This document shows, one piece after another, positions 1 through 8,780 of a stretch of 64,000 nucleotides of DNA. Under the pieces are notes generated by a model. The model was given only the letters and a program-made list of their open reading frames with translations. It did not search any database and was not told where the DNA came from. Numbering within the stretch: position 1 is the first letter of the stretch; every line of letters starts with the position of its first letter. A program made the translations under genes and the position numbers. This DNA comes from Glycomyces paridis. Its GTDB lineage: Bacteria > Actinomycetota > Actinomycetes > Mycobacteriales > Micromonosporaceae. The stretch covers positions 315,078 to 379,077 of the forward strand of contig NZ_STGX01000004.1 in the NCBI RefSeq assembly GCF_004912155.1, given 5' to 3'.

Positions 1-102
1 TCTGCTCACCCAGAGCCCTTACCTGTGACCCGACGAGACGCTTAGGCCGTGTTTGCGGGCTGAGAAGGACTCCCGAAGTTCCCAGCGGCGCGCGAGCACG
101 AG

Positions 103-126
103 AAAAGGGGCCGAAAGGCCCCTTTT
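103..126 (-). terminator. Terminator of the interrupted tRNA-Pro copy
   Basis: A 10-bp perfect stem (aaaaggggcc/ggcccctttt) with a gaaa loop lies 5 nt beyond the CCA end of the 132-235 tRNA-like gene. Read on the minus strand the stem ends in Ts, as expected of an intrinsic terminator. Confidence 0.8.
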
Positions 127-131
127 CGCTG

Positions 132-235
132 TGGTCGGGTTGACAGGTTTTGAACCTGCGACCCCTTCGTCCCGAACGAAGTGCCGCCGGCACGGAGTGC
201 CGCCAAAGAGCACTGCCAAGCTGCGCCACAACCCG
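132..235 (-). tRNA. tRNA-Pro(CGG)-like gene with a 27-nt insertion
   Basis: This 104-nt copy matches the intact tRNA-Pro at 292-368 in the acceptor, D, anticodon (CGG in a 7-nt loop) and T arms and in the encoded CCA. The only large change is 27 extra nt (plus-strand 183-209) placed exactly between the 3' strand of the D-stem and position 26. The insert folds into a 6-bp hairpin (CGGCAC-tcc-GTGCCG). The D-stem keeps pairing through one G-U. It could be a pseudogene or an unusual processed RNA. Ordinary tRNA length limits would normally exclude it, so function is uncertain. Confidence 0.6.
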
Positions 236-262
236 AGGTTCCCGACGGCGCGCAGGCATAAG

Positions 263-286
263 AAAAGGGGCCTCGCGGCCCCTTTT
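263..286 (-). terminator. Terminator of tRNA-Pro
   Basis: The same 10-bp stem as at 103-126, with loop tcgc, begins 5 nt past the CCA end of the intact tRNA-Pro. It was duplicated together with the tRNA in a 160-bp unit. Confidence 0.85.
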
Positions 287-291
287 CGCTG

Positions 292-368
<77 letters not shown>

Positions 369-452
369 ATGTTCTTTTGTACGCGCGCACGCTGGGCGTC
401 CGCACGAAAGAAAATGCTACCTGAGGGTGCGGCCCCGTGTCGAACGGGGTCT

Positions 453-490
453 CCCGCTTCGGGCCCGGTCACACCCGGGCCCGAAGCGGG
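453..490. terminator. Long hairpin terminator after the phosphoesterase gene
   Basis: A 16-bp perfect stem (453-468 with 475-490) and a 6-nt loop lie 6 bp past the stop of the minus-strand phosphoesterase gene. No T-run follows, as is usual for actinomycete hairpin terminators. Confidence 0.7.
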
Positions 491-496
491 GTCGTC

Positions 497-1393
497 CTAG
501 AGCACGGCGGGGACGAACGTCAGGAGGCTGGCCTCCGGCGCGCACGCGAACCGCACCGGCGCGTACGGGCTCGTGCCCAGGCCCGCCGACACGTGCAGCC
601 ACATGTCCTCCCACGGGTGCAGGCCCTTGACGCGCTTGCGGTCGATTCCGCAGTTGGTGACCAGGGCCCCGTAGCCGGGCACGCACACCTGGCCGCCGTG
701 GGTGTGCCCGGCGGCCACGAAGTCGTAGCCGTCGCGGGCGAACTCGTCGAGCACGCGCGGCTCGGGCGAATGGGTCAGCCCGATCGACAGGTCGGCGCCC
801 TCGGGCACCGGCCCGGAGACGATCGCGTAGTCGTCGAGGTGGAAGTGAGGGTCGTCGACGCCCGCGAAGTGGACGTTGAGCCCCGACACGACCGTGTCGA
901 CCGCGAGGTTGTTGAGGTCGTGCCATCCGCCGTCGACCAGGACCTTGCGCAGCTCCTCGGTCGGCAGGGACGCCCCGTACTTGTGCTCGTGGTTCGGGTT
1001 GAAGTAGGTGAGCGGGTTCTTGAACACCGGCGCGAAGTAGTCGTTCGAGCCGAACACGAACGCGCCGGGGGCCTTGAACAGCGGCCGGAGCGTCTTGGCG
1101 ACGAGGTCCACGGCGTCCGGGTGGGCGAGGTTGTCGCCGGTCAGGAGCACCAGGTCCGGGTCGAGCGCGGACAGGGACGCGACCCAGTGGGCCTTGCGCA
1201 CCTGGCCGGGCGTCATGTGCAGGTCGGAGAGGTGCAGAACCCTGATCGGTTCGGCGCCTTCGGGAAGCGCCGGCACGGCGAAGTGCCGGAGCGTGTACTG
1301 GACGCGCTCGTACAACGAGGCGTAGACGAGGGCCAGCGCACCGGCGCCGACCCCGATCCCGGCTGCTGCGGCAAGTCCACGGCTGATCTTCAT
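497..1393 (-). CDS. Membrane-anchored metallophosphoesterase (calcineurin-like, YkuE type)
   Basis: A 298-residue protein predicted to hydrolyse phosphoesters with a two-metal centre outside the membrane; the substrate is unknown. An N-terminal hydrophobic segment (about residues 7-26) is followed by the metallophosphoesterase signature blocks: HLSDLHM, LTGDNLAH, FGSNDY (in place of the usual GNHD), a LTHSPEP block and AGHTHGGQV near the C-terminus. GSNDY is common in the actinobacterial branch of this family. The ATG at 1393 gives a normal anchor; longer in-frame starts would overlap the divergent YqeY gene. The 25-bp gap to that gene must hold both promoters. A 16-bp hairpin follows the stop. 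Confidence 0.88.
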   Translation of the reverse strand: MKISRGLAAAAGIGVGAGALALVYASLYERVQYTLRHFAVPALPEGAEPIRVLHLSDLHMTPGQVRKAHWVASLSALDPDLVLLTGDNLAHPDAVDLVAKTLRPLFKAPGAFVFGSNDYFAPVFKNPLTYFNPNHEHKYGASLPTEELRKVLVDGGWHDLNNLAVDTVVSGLNVHFAGVDDPHFHLDDYAIVSGPVPEGADLSIGLTHSPEPRVLDEFARDGYDFVAAGHTHGGQVCVPGYGALVTNCGIDRKRVKGLHPWEDMWLHVSAGLGTSPYAPVRFACAPEASLLTFVPAVL

Positions 1394-1418
1394 ACCCCCA
1401 ACGGTAGATTGCTGAGAT

Positions 1419-1874
1419 ATGAGTGAGTTGAAGACCCAGCTGGAAACAGATATGCGAGCCGCCCTCAAGGCCCGGGACAAGGTGACGCTGGGCACGCTGC
1501 GGATGGTCATCGCCGCGGTCCGGAACGAAGAGGTCGCGGGTAAGACGCCCCGCGAGCTGGACGACGCAGACGTGGTGAAGGTGCTGGTCAAGCAGGCCAA
1601 GCAGCGCCGCGAGGCGGCGGAGGCCTTCGAGGCGGGCGGGCGCGCGGAGTCGGCCGAGGCCGAGCTGGCGGAGGAGGCCGTGATCAAGCGGTACCTGCCG
1701 ACCGAACTCACTGAGGCCGAAGTCACGCAACTGGTGCGCGACGCGATCGCCGAGGGCGGTTTCGCCGGTCCCAAGGACATGGGCAAGGTCATGAAGGCCA
1801 TCGGCCCGAAGACGGCCGGGCGCGCCGACGGCAAGGCCGTCGCCGCGATCGTGAAGGCGACACTCGCGGGTTAG
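1419..1874 (+). CDS. GatB/YqeY domain protein
   Basis: A 151-residue protein matching stand-alone YqeY over its full length: a helical N-terminal half beginning MSELKTQLETDMRAAL with the LRMVIAAVRNEEV block, and the C-terminal bundle containing KRYLPTEL, KDMGKVMKAI and GRADGKAV. The domain is the tail of the GatB subunit of tRNA amidotransferase and is thought to contact tRNA; the cellular role of free YqeY is not settled. It diverges from the phosphoesterase gene with a very short shared promoter region, an arrangement often kept in actinomycetes. Confidence 0.92.
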   Translation: MSELKTQLETDMRAALKARDKVTLGTLRMVIAAVRNEEVAGKTPRELDDADVVKVLVKQAKQRREAAEAFEAGGRAESAEAELAEEAVIKRYLPTELTEAEVTQLVRDAIAEGGFAGPKDMGKVMKAIGPKTAGRADGKAVAAIVKATLAG

Positions 1875-1984
1875 GCCCGTATGGTGTTTGCGCCGACCGG
1901 CGGCGTCGTCGGGCGCGGCTATCGTTGAGTGCCGGGCCCGCTCCGCCCGCAGACCGCCTGAACTCGCAGAACCTTGAGGAATCC

Positions 1985-3631
1985 ATGTCCAGCCACATCG
2001 CGGCCGAGGCCGCGCGCCGCCGCACCTTCGCGGTGATCTCCCACCCCGACGCCGGCAAGTCGACGATCACCGAGGCCCTGGCCCTGTACGGCCGCGCCAT
2101 CTCCTCGGCGGGCGCCGTCCACGGCAAGGGCGACCGCAAGGGCGTGGTGTCCGACTGGATGTCCATGGAGCAGGACCGCGGCATCTCCATCACCTCGGCG
2201 GCCCTCCAGTTCGAGTACCGCGGCTGCGTCGTCAACCTCCTCGACACCCCCGGCCACGCCGACTTCTCCGAGGACACCTACCGCGTCCTCACCGCCGTCG
2301 ACGCCGCCGTCATGCTCCTGGACGCCGCCAAGGGCCTCGAACCGCAGACCCTCAAGCTCTTCGAGGTATGCCGGGCCCGGCGCATCCCCGTGATCACCTT
2401 CATCAACAAGTGGGACCGCCCCGCGAAGGACGCCCTCGAACTCATCGAGGAGATCGAGACGCGCATCGGCATCAAGCCGACCCCGGTGACGTGGCCCGTG
2501 GGCGTCGGCGGCGAGTTCCGCGGCGTCATCGAGCGCGTCGGGTTCGGCGACCGGCGCGACGGGTCCGAGACCGACGGCCGCCGCGCCGCGGGCCCGCAGG
2601 CCCCCGGCATGGTCCGCTACGAGCGCTCCCCCGGCGGGCAGCAGCTCGCCGTCGCCGAGTACCTCGACGAGGCCGCCGCCGCGGACCTGTTCGGCCCGGA
2701 CTTCGAGCGCGCCCGCGAGGAGTCCGAGCTGCTCACCGAGGTCGAGGCCGACTTCGACCCGAAGACCTTCGAGGCCGGGCAGACCACCCCGACCCTGTTC
2801 GGGGCCGCGCTCGTCCAGTTCGGCGTCGGCCAGCTCCTCGACCTCCTGGTCGACATCGCGCCCTCGCCGTTCGCCCGCGAGGACGCCGCCGGGTCGCCGC
2901 GCGAACTGGAGACCGGCTTCTCCGGGTTCGTCTTCAAGTCCCAGGCGAACATGAACGCCTCCCACCGCGACCAGCTCGCGTTCATCCGCGTGTGCTCGGG
3001 CAAGTTCGAGCGCGGCATGCAGGTCACGCAGGCCCAGAGCGGGCGCACCATGTCCACCAAGTACGCGCAGACCATGTTCGGCGCCTCCCGCGACACCGTC
3101 GAGGAGGCCTGGCCGGGCGACATCGTCGGCCTCGTCAACGCCACCGGCCTGTCGGTCGGCGACACGATCTACACCGGGAAGGCCGTGGAGTACCCGCCGC
3201 TGCCGGCGTTCGCGCCCGAGCACTTCGGGGCCCTCCAGATGCACGACACCTCCAAGGCCAAGCGCTTCCGCCGCGGCATCGCCCAGCTCGACGCCGAAGG
3301 CGTCGTGCAGGTCCTCTACTCCGAGCGGCGCGGCGAGGCCACGCCCGTGCTCGCCGCGGTCGGCCCGCTCCAGTTCGAGGTCACCGTCGCGCGCCTCGCC
3401 GCCGAGTTCGACGTCCCCGCGACCATCGACAACCTGCCGTACCAGCTCGCGCGCCTCACCGACGCCGACGGGGCCGCGCGCCTGCGCACCGCCCCCGGCG
3501 TCGAGGTGTTCTCGCGCCCCAGGGACGGCGCGTTCCTTGTCGCGCTGCCGAACAAGTACCGCATCCAGACCATCGTCAACGACCACCCCGGCCTCGTGCT
3601 CGAACCGCTCCTCGCCGGAGGCCAGGGCTGA
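1985..3631 (+). CDS. prfC: Peptide chain release factor 3 (RF3)
   Basis: A 548-residue translational GTPase that removes RF1/RF2 from the ribosome after termination. G-motifs are in order: SHPDAGKST (19-27), the switch region with GISITSAA (about 66-73), DTPGH (87-91) and NKWD (141-144), followed by domain II and the RF3 C-terminal domain ([19 protein letters not shown]). The start is set by the ATG at 1985 with TTGAGGA just upstream; a longer frame from 1925 has no family match. The stop overlaps the rsmA start by one base, so the two are probably translationally coupled. Confidence 0.95.
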   Translation: MSSHIAAEAARRRTFAVISHPDAGKSTITEALALYGRAISSAGAVHGKGDRKGVVSDWMSMEQDRGISITSAALQFEYRGCVVNLLDTPGHADFSEDTYRVLTAVDAAVMLLDAAKGLEPQTLKLFEVCRARRIPVITFINKWDRPAKDALELIEEIETRIGIKPTPVTWPVGVGGEFRGVIERVGFGDRRDGSETDGRRAAGPQAPGMVRYERSPGGQQLAVAEYLDEAAAADLFGPDFERAREESELLTEVEADFDPKTFEAGQTTPTLFGAALVQFGVGQLLDLLVDIAPSPFAREDAAGSPRELETGFSGFVFKSQANMNASHRDQLAFIRVCSGKFERGMQVTQAQSGRTMSTKYAQTMFGASRDTVEEAWPGDIVGLVNATGLSVGDTIYTGKAVEYPPLPAFAPEHFGALQMHDTSKAKRFRRGIAQLDAEGVVQVLYSERRGEATPVLAAVGPLQFEVTVARLAAEFDVPATIDNLPYQLARLTDADGAARLRTAPGVEVFSRPRDGAFLVALPNKYRIQTIVNDHPGLVLEPLLAGGQG

Positions 3632-4500
3632 TGGCGCGCCTGCTGACCTCCGGCGACATCAAGTCCCTGTCGAGGGGCCTCCAGATCACGCCGACGAAGA
3701 AGTGGGGCCAGAACTTCGTCGTCGACGCGAACACGGTGCGCCGCATCGCCGCCGCCGCGAAGCTCGACGGCGAGGACGTCGTCATGGAGGTCGGCCCCGG
3801 CCTCGGCTCCCTCACCCTCGCGCTCATCGAGATCGCCCGGCGGGTCATCGCCGTCGAGATCGACCCGAAGCTCGCGCTCGCCCTGCCGACCACGGTCGCG
3901 CACCGGGCGCCCGAGGAGCACGAGCGGCTCACCGTCGTGGAGACCGACGCGGCCCGCATCAAGCCCGAGCAGATGCCCGAGCCGCCCACCGCGCTCGTGG
4001 CGAACCTGCCGTACAACGTGGCCGTGCCCGTCGTCCTCCACGCCCTGGAGCAGTTCCCGAGCCTGCGCAAGGGACTCGTCATGGTCCAGGCCGAGGTCGG
4101 CGACCGGCTCACCGCCGGTCCCGGCTCCAAGATCTACGGCGCCCCCAGCGTCAAGATGGCCTGGTACGCCAAGGCCAGGCGCGCCGGGTCGGTGTCGCCG
4201 AACGTGTTCTGGCCCGTGCCCAACGTCGCCAGCGGCCTCGTCGCCTTCGAGCGCATCGAGAGCCCGAAGGCGAACCGCGTCGAGGTGTTCGGCGCCGTCG
4301 ACGCCGCCTTCGGTCAGCGGCGCAAGATGCTGCGCCAGTCGTTGAAGACCTGGGCGGGCGACCGGGCCGAGGCTGTGCTCGATCGGGCCGGGATCGAACC
4401 CACGAGGCGGGGTGAGTCGTTGGACATAGCGGAGTTCATCGCCCTCGCCGACGCCAAGGAGGCGGAGGGCGAGACCGCACCGCGACCTCAGGAGGCCTGA
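3631..4500 (+). CDS. rsmA: 16S rRNA (A1518/A1519-N6)-dimethyltransferase
   Basis: A 289-residue KsgA/RsmA enzyme that adds four methyl groups to two adjacent adenines of 16S rRNA helix 45 using S-adenosylmethionine. Visible motifs are GQNFV (26-30, motif X), [11 protein letters not shown] (motif I, 52-62), IAVEID (motif II) and NLPYN (about 124-128, the catalytic motif IV). The C-terminal domain carries the usual [12 protein letters not shown] block. It starts on the last base of the prfC stop and ends directly at the ispE ATG, so it sits in the middle of a compact operon. The rsmA-ispE pairing is conserved in actinobacteria. Confidence 0.96.
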   Translation: MARLLTSGDIKSLSRGLQITPTKKWGQNFVVDANTVRRIAAAAKLDGEDVVMEVGPGLGSLTLALIEIARRVIAVEIDPKLALALPTTVAHRAPEEHERLTVVETDAARIKPEQMPEPPTALVANLPYNVAVPVVLHALEQFPSLRKGLVMVQAEVGDRLTAGPGSKIYGAPSVKMAWYAKARRAGSVSPNVFWPVPNVASGLVAFERIESPKANRVEVFGAVDAAFGQRRKMLRQSLKTWAGDRAEAVLDRAGIEPTRRGESLDIAEFIALADAKEAEGETAPRPQEA

Positions 4501-5433
4501 ATGAGTGGACAGACCGCACCCGCCCAGCCCGGCGAGTCGATCAGCGTCGACGTGCCCGCCAAGATCAACCCGCACCTCGGCGTGGGGGACCCCCGCGCCG
4601 ACGGCTACCACGCGCTGTCCACGGTGTACCAGGCGATCTCGCTGCACGACACCGTCACCGCCGAGCGGCTGGGCGAACCCGGCATCGAGGTGACGATCTC
4701 GGGCGAGGGCGCCGGGACGCTGCCCACAGGGGAGGACAACCTCGCCTACAAGGCCGCGAAGCTCATCGCGCTGTACGCGGGGATCGAGCCGGACGTGCGG
4801 CTGCACCTGAACAAGCGCATCCCCGTCGCCGGGGGCCTCGCGGGGGGCTCCGCGGACGCCGCGGGGGCGCTCATCGCCTGTGCCCGGCTGTGGGAGGTCG
4901 CGATCGGTGACGCCGAACTTCACCGCCTCGCGGCGGGGCTCGGCTCGGACGTCCCGTTCTGCCTCAAGGGCGGCACCGCGATCGGCTCGGGCCGGGGCGA
5001 GGAGCTGACGCCGGTGGCGGCCGTGGGCACCTGGCACTGGGTGGTCGCGACGACGGACACCGAGATCGCGACCCCGGAGTGCTACAAGGAGGTCGACCGG
5101 CTGCGCGAGGACGGCATCGGGCGGTATTCGGCCGACACGGGCCCGATCGTGCGCGCCTTCGAGTCCGGCGCGAGCGCCGACGAACTCGCCCGGCTGCTGG
5201 TCAACGACATGGAGGCCGCGGCCGTGAGCCTGCGCCCGCAGCTCGCCTCGCTCATGCACGGGGGCCTGGAGGAGGGCGCCCTGGCGGCGCATGTCTCCGG
5301 TTCGGGCCCTTCGATCCTGTTCCTCGCCACTGACGTCAAGCACGCGGTGGCCCTGGCGCGCCGCATCCGGATGCGCGGCGGGGCGCGCAGCGTCCACCTG
5401 GCGCACGGCCCGGTCCGGGGCCCGGCGGACTGA
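4501..5433 (+). CDS. ispE: 4-diphosphocytidyl-2-C-methyl-D-erythritol kinase
   Basis: A 310-residue GHMP kinase that phosphorylates CDP-methylerythritol with ATP in the MEP route to isoprenoid precursors. The substrate block PAKINPHLGVG carries Lys21. The glycine/serine-rich ATP motif VAGGLAGGSADAAGAL lies at about 109-124. GLGSDVPFCL includes the catalytic Asp150, and the C-terminal GHMP motif reads HVSGSGPSILFL. The ATG follows the rsmA stop with no gap. The start keeps a hydrophilic 15-residue leader before the kinase core. A strong hairpin follows at 5486. Confidence 0.96.
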   Translation: MSGQTAPAQPGESISVDVPAKINPHLGVGDPRADGYHALSTVYQAISLHDTVTAERLGEPGIEVTISGEGAGTLPTGEDNLAYKAAKLIALYAGIEPDVRLHLNKRIPVAGGLAGGSADAAGALIACARLWEVAIGDAELHRLAAGLGSDVPFCLKGGTAIGSGRGEELTPVAAVGTWHWVVATTDTEIATPECYKEVDRLREDGIGRYSADTGPIVRAFESGASADELARLLVNDMEAAAVSLRPQLASLMHGGLEEGALAAHVSGSGPSILFLATDVKHAVALARRIRMRGGARSVHLAHGPVRGPAD

Positions 5434-5485
5434 GCCGCGGCCCGGCGCGCACCAGGCGCCGCCGTCGCCACCGAATCGCCACGGG

Positions 5486-5508
5486 CGCCCGGCCTCGAAG
5501 GCCGGGCG
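5486..5508 (+). terminator. Hairpin terminator after ispE
   Basis: A perfect 10-bp stem (5486-5495 with 5499-5508) and a 3-nt loop lie 52 bp past the ispE stop. Confidence 0.7.
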
Positions 5509-5754
5509 TCCGCCGCTTCGCCCGGCGCTGACCGGTCCGACTCCGACGGTTGTCGGTCCCCCGAGGCACCCTTGTCATCGGGGGCACCGGATGCCGACAC
5601 ACCCGACCCCGGGGGCGGGCGAGCGCCCGGGGCTGGAGTCGTGCTAGATCCGCCTACGCGGCGAAGGTCCACATTCGATTCCTTCGCTCTGCATTGCCCT
5701 GAATGCGACCGTTGCCGCTGGTACAGGAGTTGCGTCACCGTCACCGGACCCCGG

Positions 5755-5776
5755 GTGTGGCAGCGGTCTGCCACAC
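5755..5776. promoter_or_regulatory. Inverted repeat upstream of the YbaB/WXG operon
   Basis: GTGTGGCAG-cggt-CTGCCACAC is a perfect 9-bp inverted repeat ending 49 bp before the YbaB ATG. Its position and symmetry suit an operator for a dimeric regulator, but the regulator is not identifiable here. Confidence 0.45.
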
Positions 5777-5825
5777 TGGAGTGACCATGCTCACCCCCCT
5801 TTGTGGCCGTCCTCAGGAGTCCCAC

Positions 5826-6251
5826 ATGAGCGATCGCGTGCTCCCATCGAATCCCCCCGACGGCGATCCCGACGCCGCCCGCCCGTCGGCCCGCACCGAC
5901 CTCCCCGGCTACCTCGCCGACTTCGAGACCCGCATGAACCGGCTCCAGGAACGCGCCGAGGACTCCCAGGCGCTCCTCGCGGCCGTAACCGGCACCGGCG
6001 CGAGCGCCGGCGGCGAGGTCACCGTGACCGTCGGCGCGGGCGGGGCCCTCACCGACATCGAGTTCACCTCCGAGGTGCGCCGCACCAGCCCCGACTCCCT
6101 CGCCGACATGGTCAAAGAGGCCTACGGCAAGGCGGTCGCCGAGGCCGCCACCGGGGCGACCGAGGCGATGGCAACGCTCCTCGGCGCCGGATCGCCCGCA
6201 ATGGAGGACTTCGCGTCCTCGCTGCGCGCCCGCGGCGAAGGCGGCGCCTGA
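5826..6251 (+). CDS. YbaB/EbfC-family nucleoid-type protein
   Basis: A 141-residue protein with the YbaB fold pattern: an N-terminal helix (FETRMNRLQERAEDSQALLAAV) and a short sheet (GGEVTVTVGAGGALTDIEF) followed by a second helix. YbaB proteins bind DNA as dimers. A subgroup in actinomycetes is encoded beside WXG100-like secretion genes, as here. AGGAG lies 6 nt before the ATG at 5826. The stop overlaps the next start by one base. A longer in-frame start at 5703 lacks a ribosome site. Whether it acts on DNA or as a secretion chaperone cannot be told from sequence. Confidence 0.8.
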   Translation: MSDRVLPSNPPDGDPDAARPSARTDLPGYLADFETRMNRLQERAEDSQALLAAVTGTGASAGGEVTVTVGAGGALTDIEFTSEVRRTSPDSLADMVKEAYGKAVAEAATGATEAMATLLGAGSPAMEDFASSLRARGEGGA

Positions 6252-6577
6252 TGGCCGCCGGGTGGGGCGTCATCGGCGAGGCCATCGCGAACCTCGTCGC
6301 GGCCACGCGCGGGGACGTCAGCGAACCGCTCGCCGCGATCGCGCAACGTGCGCGGGACGCCGAACTGGGCGACCAGAACGCGTTCAGCGAGTTCCTGTCC
6401 GACTCGGTGCCCTCGGCCATCGCAAGTTTCGACCGGACCGCCGAGGGGGCGCTCAGCGCCGCCGCCGACTTCGCCGACGCCCTCGCCGAGGGCGTCGCCG
6501 CGGCCCACCGGGCCTACGAGGAGGCCGACCGGCGCTCCTGCGACGAACTCGTCCGGCTCACCGAGGATCTGAGGTAG
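6251..6577 (+). CDS. Small helical WXG100-like protein
   Basis: A 108-residue, almost entirely alpha-helical, alanine-rich protein. It has no signal peptide and begins MAAGWGVIGEAIANLV. Size, helix content and position between a YbaB gene and a large helical protein resemble WXG100/ESX-type substrates, but a clear central WxG turn is lacking, so the family call is inference. The ATG overlaps the YbaB stop (ATGA-type junction) and the stop lies 2 bp before the next GTG, so the three genes are surely one transcript. Confidence 0.6.
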   Translation: MAAGWGVIGEAIANLVAATRGDVSEPLAAIAQRARDAELGDQNAFSEFLSDSVPSAIASFDRTAEGALSAAADFADALAEGVAAAHRAYEEADRRSCDELVRLTEDLR

Positions 6578-6579
6578 CC

Positions 6580-8265
6580 GTGGGCATTCTGGACATCGCG
6601 GGCGACGTCATCGGCGCCGCCGGGGACCTCGCCGAGGACGCGATCGACGCCGCGGGCGACGCGGCCTCCACCCTCGCTGACGGCATCGTCGCGACCGCCG
6701 AGGGCGCGTACGACGTGGCCGCGGGCGTCGTGGACGGCGTCCGCTCCGTCGGCGGGTTCATCGGCGAGTACGCCGACCTGCTCGGCATGATCGTGAACCC
6801 GATGGGCTTCATCACCGGCGAGGTCGTCGGGTACCTCGCGAGCGAGATCGACTGGGTGCGCGACCCGATCGACCTGCTCCAGGGCGACACCGACCCGATC
6901 CAGGCGCTGGTCGAGGAGTGGAAGGGCATCTCCGACGAGCTCGCGGGGGTGGCCGCGAACCTCGCGGCGGGCGCCCGGAGCTCGGCGGACGCGTGGGACG
7001 GCGACGCGGGCCGGCGGTTCCGCAAGGTCGCGGGCGCGTTCGCGAAGCTCCTGGCGAAGGCCGCGTCGCTGGCGCGTTCGGCGGCCGACCGGATCAACAC
7101 CGTCGGGAACCTGGTGGCCGAGGCCCGCGGCGAGGTCGTCGAGATGGTCTTCGACTGCCTGGACCGGTGCGTGCAGATCATGCTCGGGGCCCTGGCGGCG
7201 AGCGTGTTCAGCCTGGGGGCCTCGATCGCGGCGGGCATCGTCGCGATCGTGCGCGAGGCGGTGGGCTGCATGCGGGAGGTGCGCGAGCGCCTCGACCGGC
7301 TCGAATCCGAGGCGGGTTCTGCGCTGGAGGGCCTGGCCGAGGCCGAGTCGGCGTTCGCGGCGATCCGGCGGACGCTGGAGGAGGCCTCGCAGCGGGTCCG
7401 CAACCCCGGCAAGGCCGTCCAGGACCGGCCCGACGCGCGCCCGCGCGAACGGGAACGGGAGCGGCCTTCGACCGGTGGGCGGCATCCGACGGCGGAGCCG
7501 AAGGACCGCACCGAGGGCGGCTCCGGCGGCGGCTCGACCGGGGGCGGCGGTCCGACCGGCGGCGGGTCCTCCGGCGGCGGCGCGTCGGGCGGCGGCGGAC
7601 CTTCCGGCGGTGGCGGCGGAGGCGGCCCCGAGGAGGAGCCGGAGGAGGAGCCGAAGGCGCCCGAACCCGAGGTCGACGACTCCGAGACCGCGGTGACGGA
7701 GCTGCCCGACGGCTCGCAGGCCTGGCACCCGTACCTGGTCGCGACCATCCCCGACGCCGAGTGGCGGGCGATGGCCGAGTCGATCCCGCGCGAGGTGTGG
7801 GAGGCGATGGCGGCCGACCCGGACTCGATCCCGCCCGAGCTGGCGAAGTACGCGCCCGACGACCTCAAGGACGCGTTCCCCAGCAACGACCCCGACTGGG
7901 AGCCGCCGCTGGACGAGGACGGCAGGCCCAAGCCCACCGGCGCGCAGATCCCCAAGGAGCTCATGCAGTACGTGACCCCGGGGATGCGCGAGGCGATCGC
8001 GGACTTCGACCTCGCTGCGGGCAAGGAGGCCTGGCGGCAGGAGCACCTCACCGAGGAGCAGCGCCTGCGCGAGGACCTGAAGGAGGCCGAGACGCCCGAG
8101 GAGAAGGTGCGCATCCTCGAACGCCTCGACCAGATCCACGAGGCCGACGAGGCGCGGCGCGAGGCCGAGGACGCCGAACGGGAGGCCGCCGCACTCGAAG
8201 AGGAGTACGCGGACGCGTTCGGGGCCCAGGACGAACCACCGGTGCGCACCGCGGAGCCGCTGTAA
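6580..8265 (+). CDS. Large helical protein with Gly-rich linker, putative type VII-secreted effector
   Basis: A 561-residue protein of unknown function starting with GTG 2 bp after the previous stop. Residues 1-300 are helical and acidic, with a DAWDGDAGRRFRKV segment near 137-148 resembling the turn of WXG/PE-PPE-type helical hairpins, and a hydrophobic stretch near 200-224. A Gly/Ser linker spans about 310-352, followed by an acidic EEEPEEEP patch and a charged C-terminal domain of about 200 residues ending in a coiled coil. The N-domain/linker/C-domain layout resembles polymorphic toxins or LXG-like effectors, but I recognise no catalytic motif. An 11-bp hairpin terminator follows. Confidence 0.6.
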   Translation: MGILDIAGDVIGAAGDLAEDAIDAAGDAASTLADGIVATAEGAYDVAAGVVDGVRSVGGFIGEYADLLGMIVNPMGFITGEVVGYLASEIDWVRDPIDLLQGDTDPIQALVEEWKGISDELAGVAANLAAGARSSADAWDGDAGRRFRKVAGAFAKLLAKAASLARSAADRINTVGNLVAEARGEVVEMVFDCLDRCVQIMLGALAASVFSLGASIAAGIVAIVREAVGCMREVRERLDRLESEAGSALEGLAEAESAFAAIRRTLEEASQRVRNPGKAVQDRPDARPRERERERPSTGGRHPTAEPKDRTEGGSGGGSTGGGGPTGGGSSGGGASGGGGPSGGGGGGGPEEEPEEEPKAPEPEVDDSETAVTELPDGSQAWHPYLVATIPDAEWRAMAESIPREVWEAMAADPDSIPPELAKYAPDDLKDAFPSNDPDWEPPLDEDGRPKPTGAQIPKELMQYVTPGMREAIADFDLAAGKEAWRQEHLTEEQRLREDLKEAETPEEKVRILERLDQIHEADEARREAEDAEREAAALEEEYADAFGAQDEPPVRTAEPL

Positions 8266-8269
8266 GGAC

Positions 8270-8296
8270 CGGGCCCGGGCTTCGCGCCCGGGCCCG
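8270..8296 (+). terminator. Terminator of the YbaB/WXG operon
   Basis: A perfect 11-bp GC stem (8270-8280 with 8286-8296) with a 5-nt loop begins 5 bp after the stop codon. Confidence 0.75.
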
Positions 8297-8327
8297 CCGC
8301 GCCGCGCCGCCGCACTACAGTGGGCCC

Positions 8328-8780
8328 ATGTCCACGGACCGACCCTCCCCGGCGGCGCTCGCCGCGATGCCGACCGCCGAGTTCGCGTTCCCCGGCCCGC
8401 TGCGCGACCGCCTCGTCGCGGCGATCCTCGACGGCGCCAAGACCTCCACGACCGGCCTACTCCTCGACTACGAGCTCGAAGGCGAACCGCTGCCGACCGT
8501 GGGCGAACGCTCGGTCGTGGTCGATTCGGCGGGCCTGCCGGTGGCGGTCATCGAGACCACCGAAGTCCGCGTCCTGCCGCTGTCGCAAGTGGACTTGCAG
8601 CACGCGGTCGACGAGGGCGAAGGCGACCGCACCGTGGCCGAATGGCGCGCGACCCACGAGGAGTTCTGGCACGGCACGGAGATGCGCGAGGCGATCGGCG
8701 ACCCCGACTTCACCGTGGACGACGCGACTGAGGCCGTCCTCCAGCACTTCCGCCTCGTCGCCGACCTGCGCGTGGACTGA
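8328..8780 (+). CDS. ASCH domain protein
   Basis: A 150-residue soluble protein with the ASCH pattern: FPGPLRDRLVAAILDGAKTSTTGLLLDYE at the start, VGERSVVVDSAG in the barrel, and a C-terminal block ending EEFWHG...FTVDDATEAVLQHFRLV. The fold is related to PUA and is thought to bind RNA or modified nucleosides; some members are amidohydrolases for N4-acetylcytidine. The substrate here is unknown. It stands alone 31 bp beyond the upstream terminator. The ATG at 8328 sits in a short spacer with no obvious purine-rich ribosome site. Confidence 0.82.
   Translation: MSTDRPSPAALAAMPTAEFAFPGPLRDRLVAAILDGAKTSTTGLLLDYELEGEPLPTVGERSVVVDSAGLPVAVIETTEVRVLPLSQVDLQHAVDEGEGDRTVAEWRATHEEFWHGTEMREAIGDPDFTVDDATEAVLQHFRLVADLRVD

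Larger units (their letters stand above)
5434..5825. other. Gene-free stretch between ispE and the YbaB gene
   Basis: No convincing reading frame on either strand. It holds the ispE terminator hairpin (5486-5508), a further GC-rich foldback around 5605-5632, and a 9-bp inverted repeat at 5755-5776 that probably belongs to the promoter of the YbaB operon. Confidence 0.6.
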
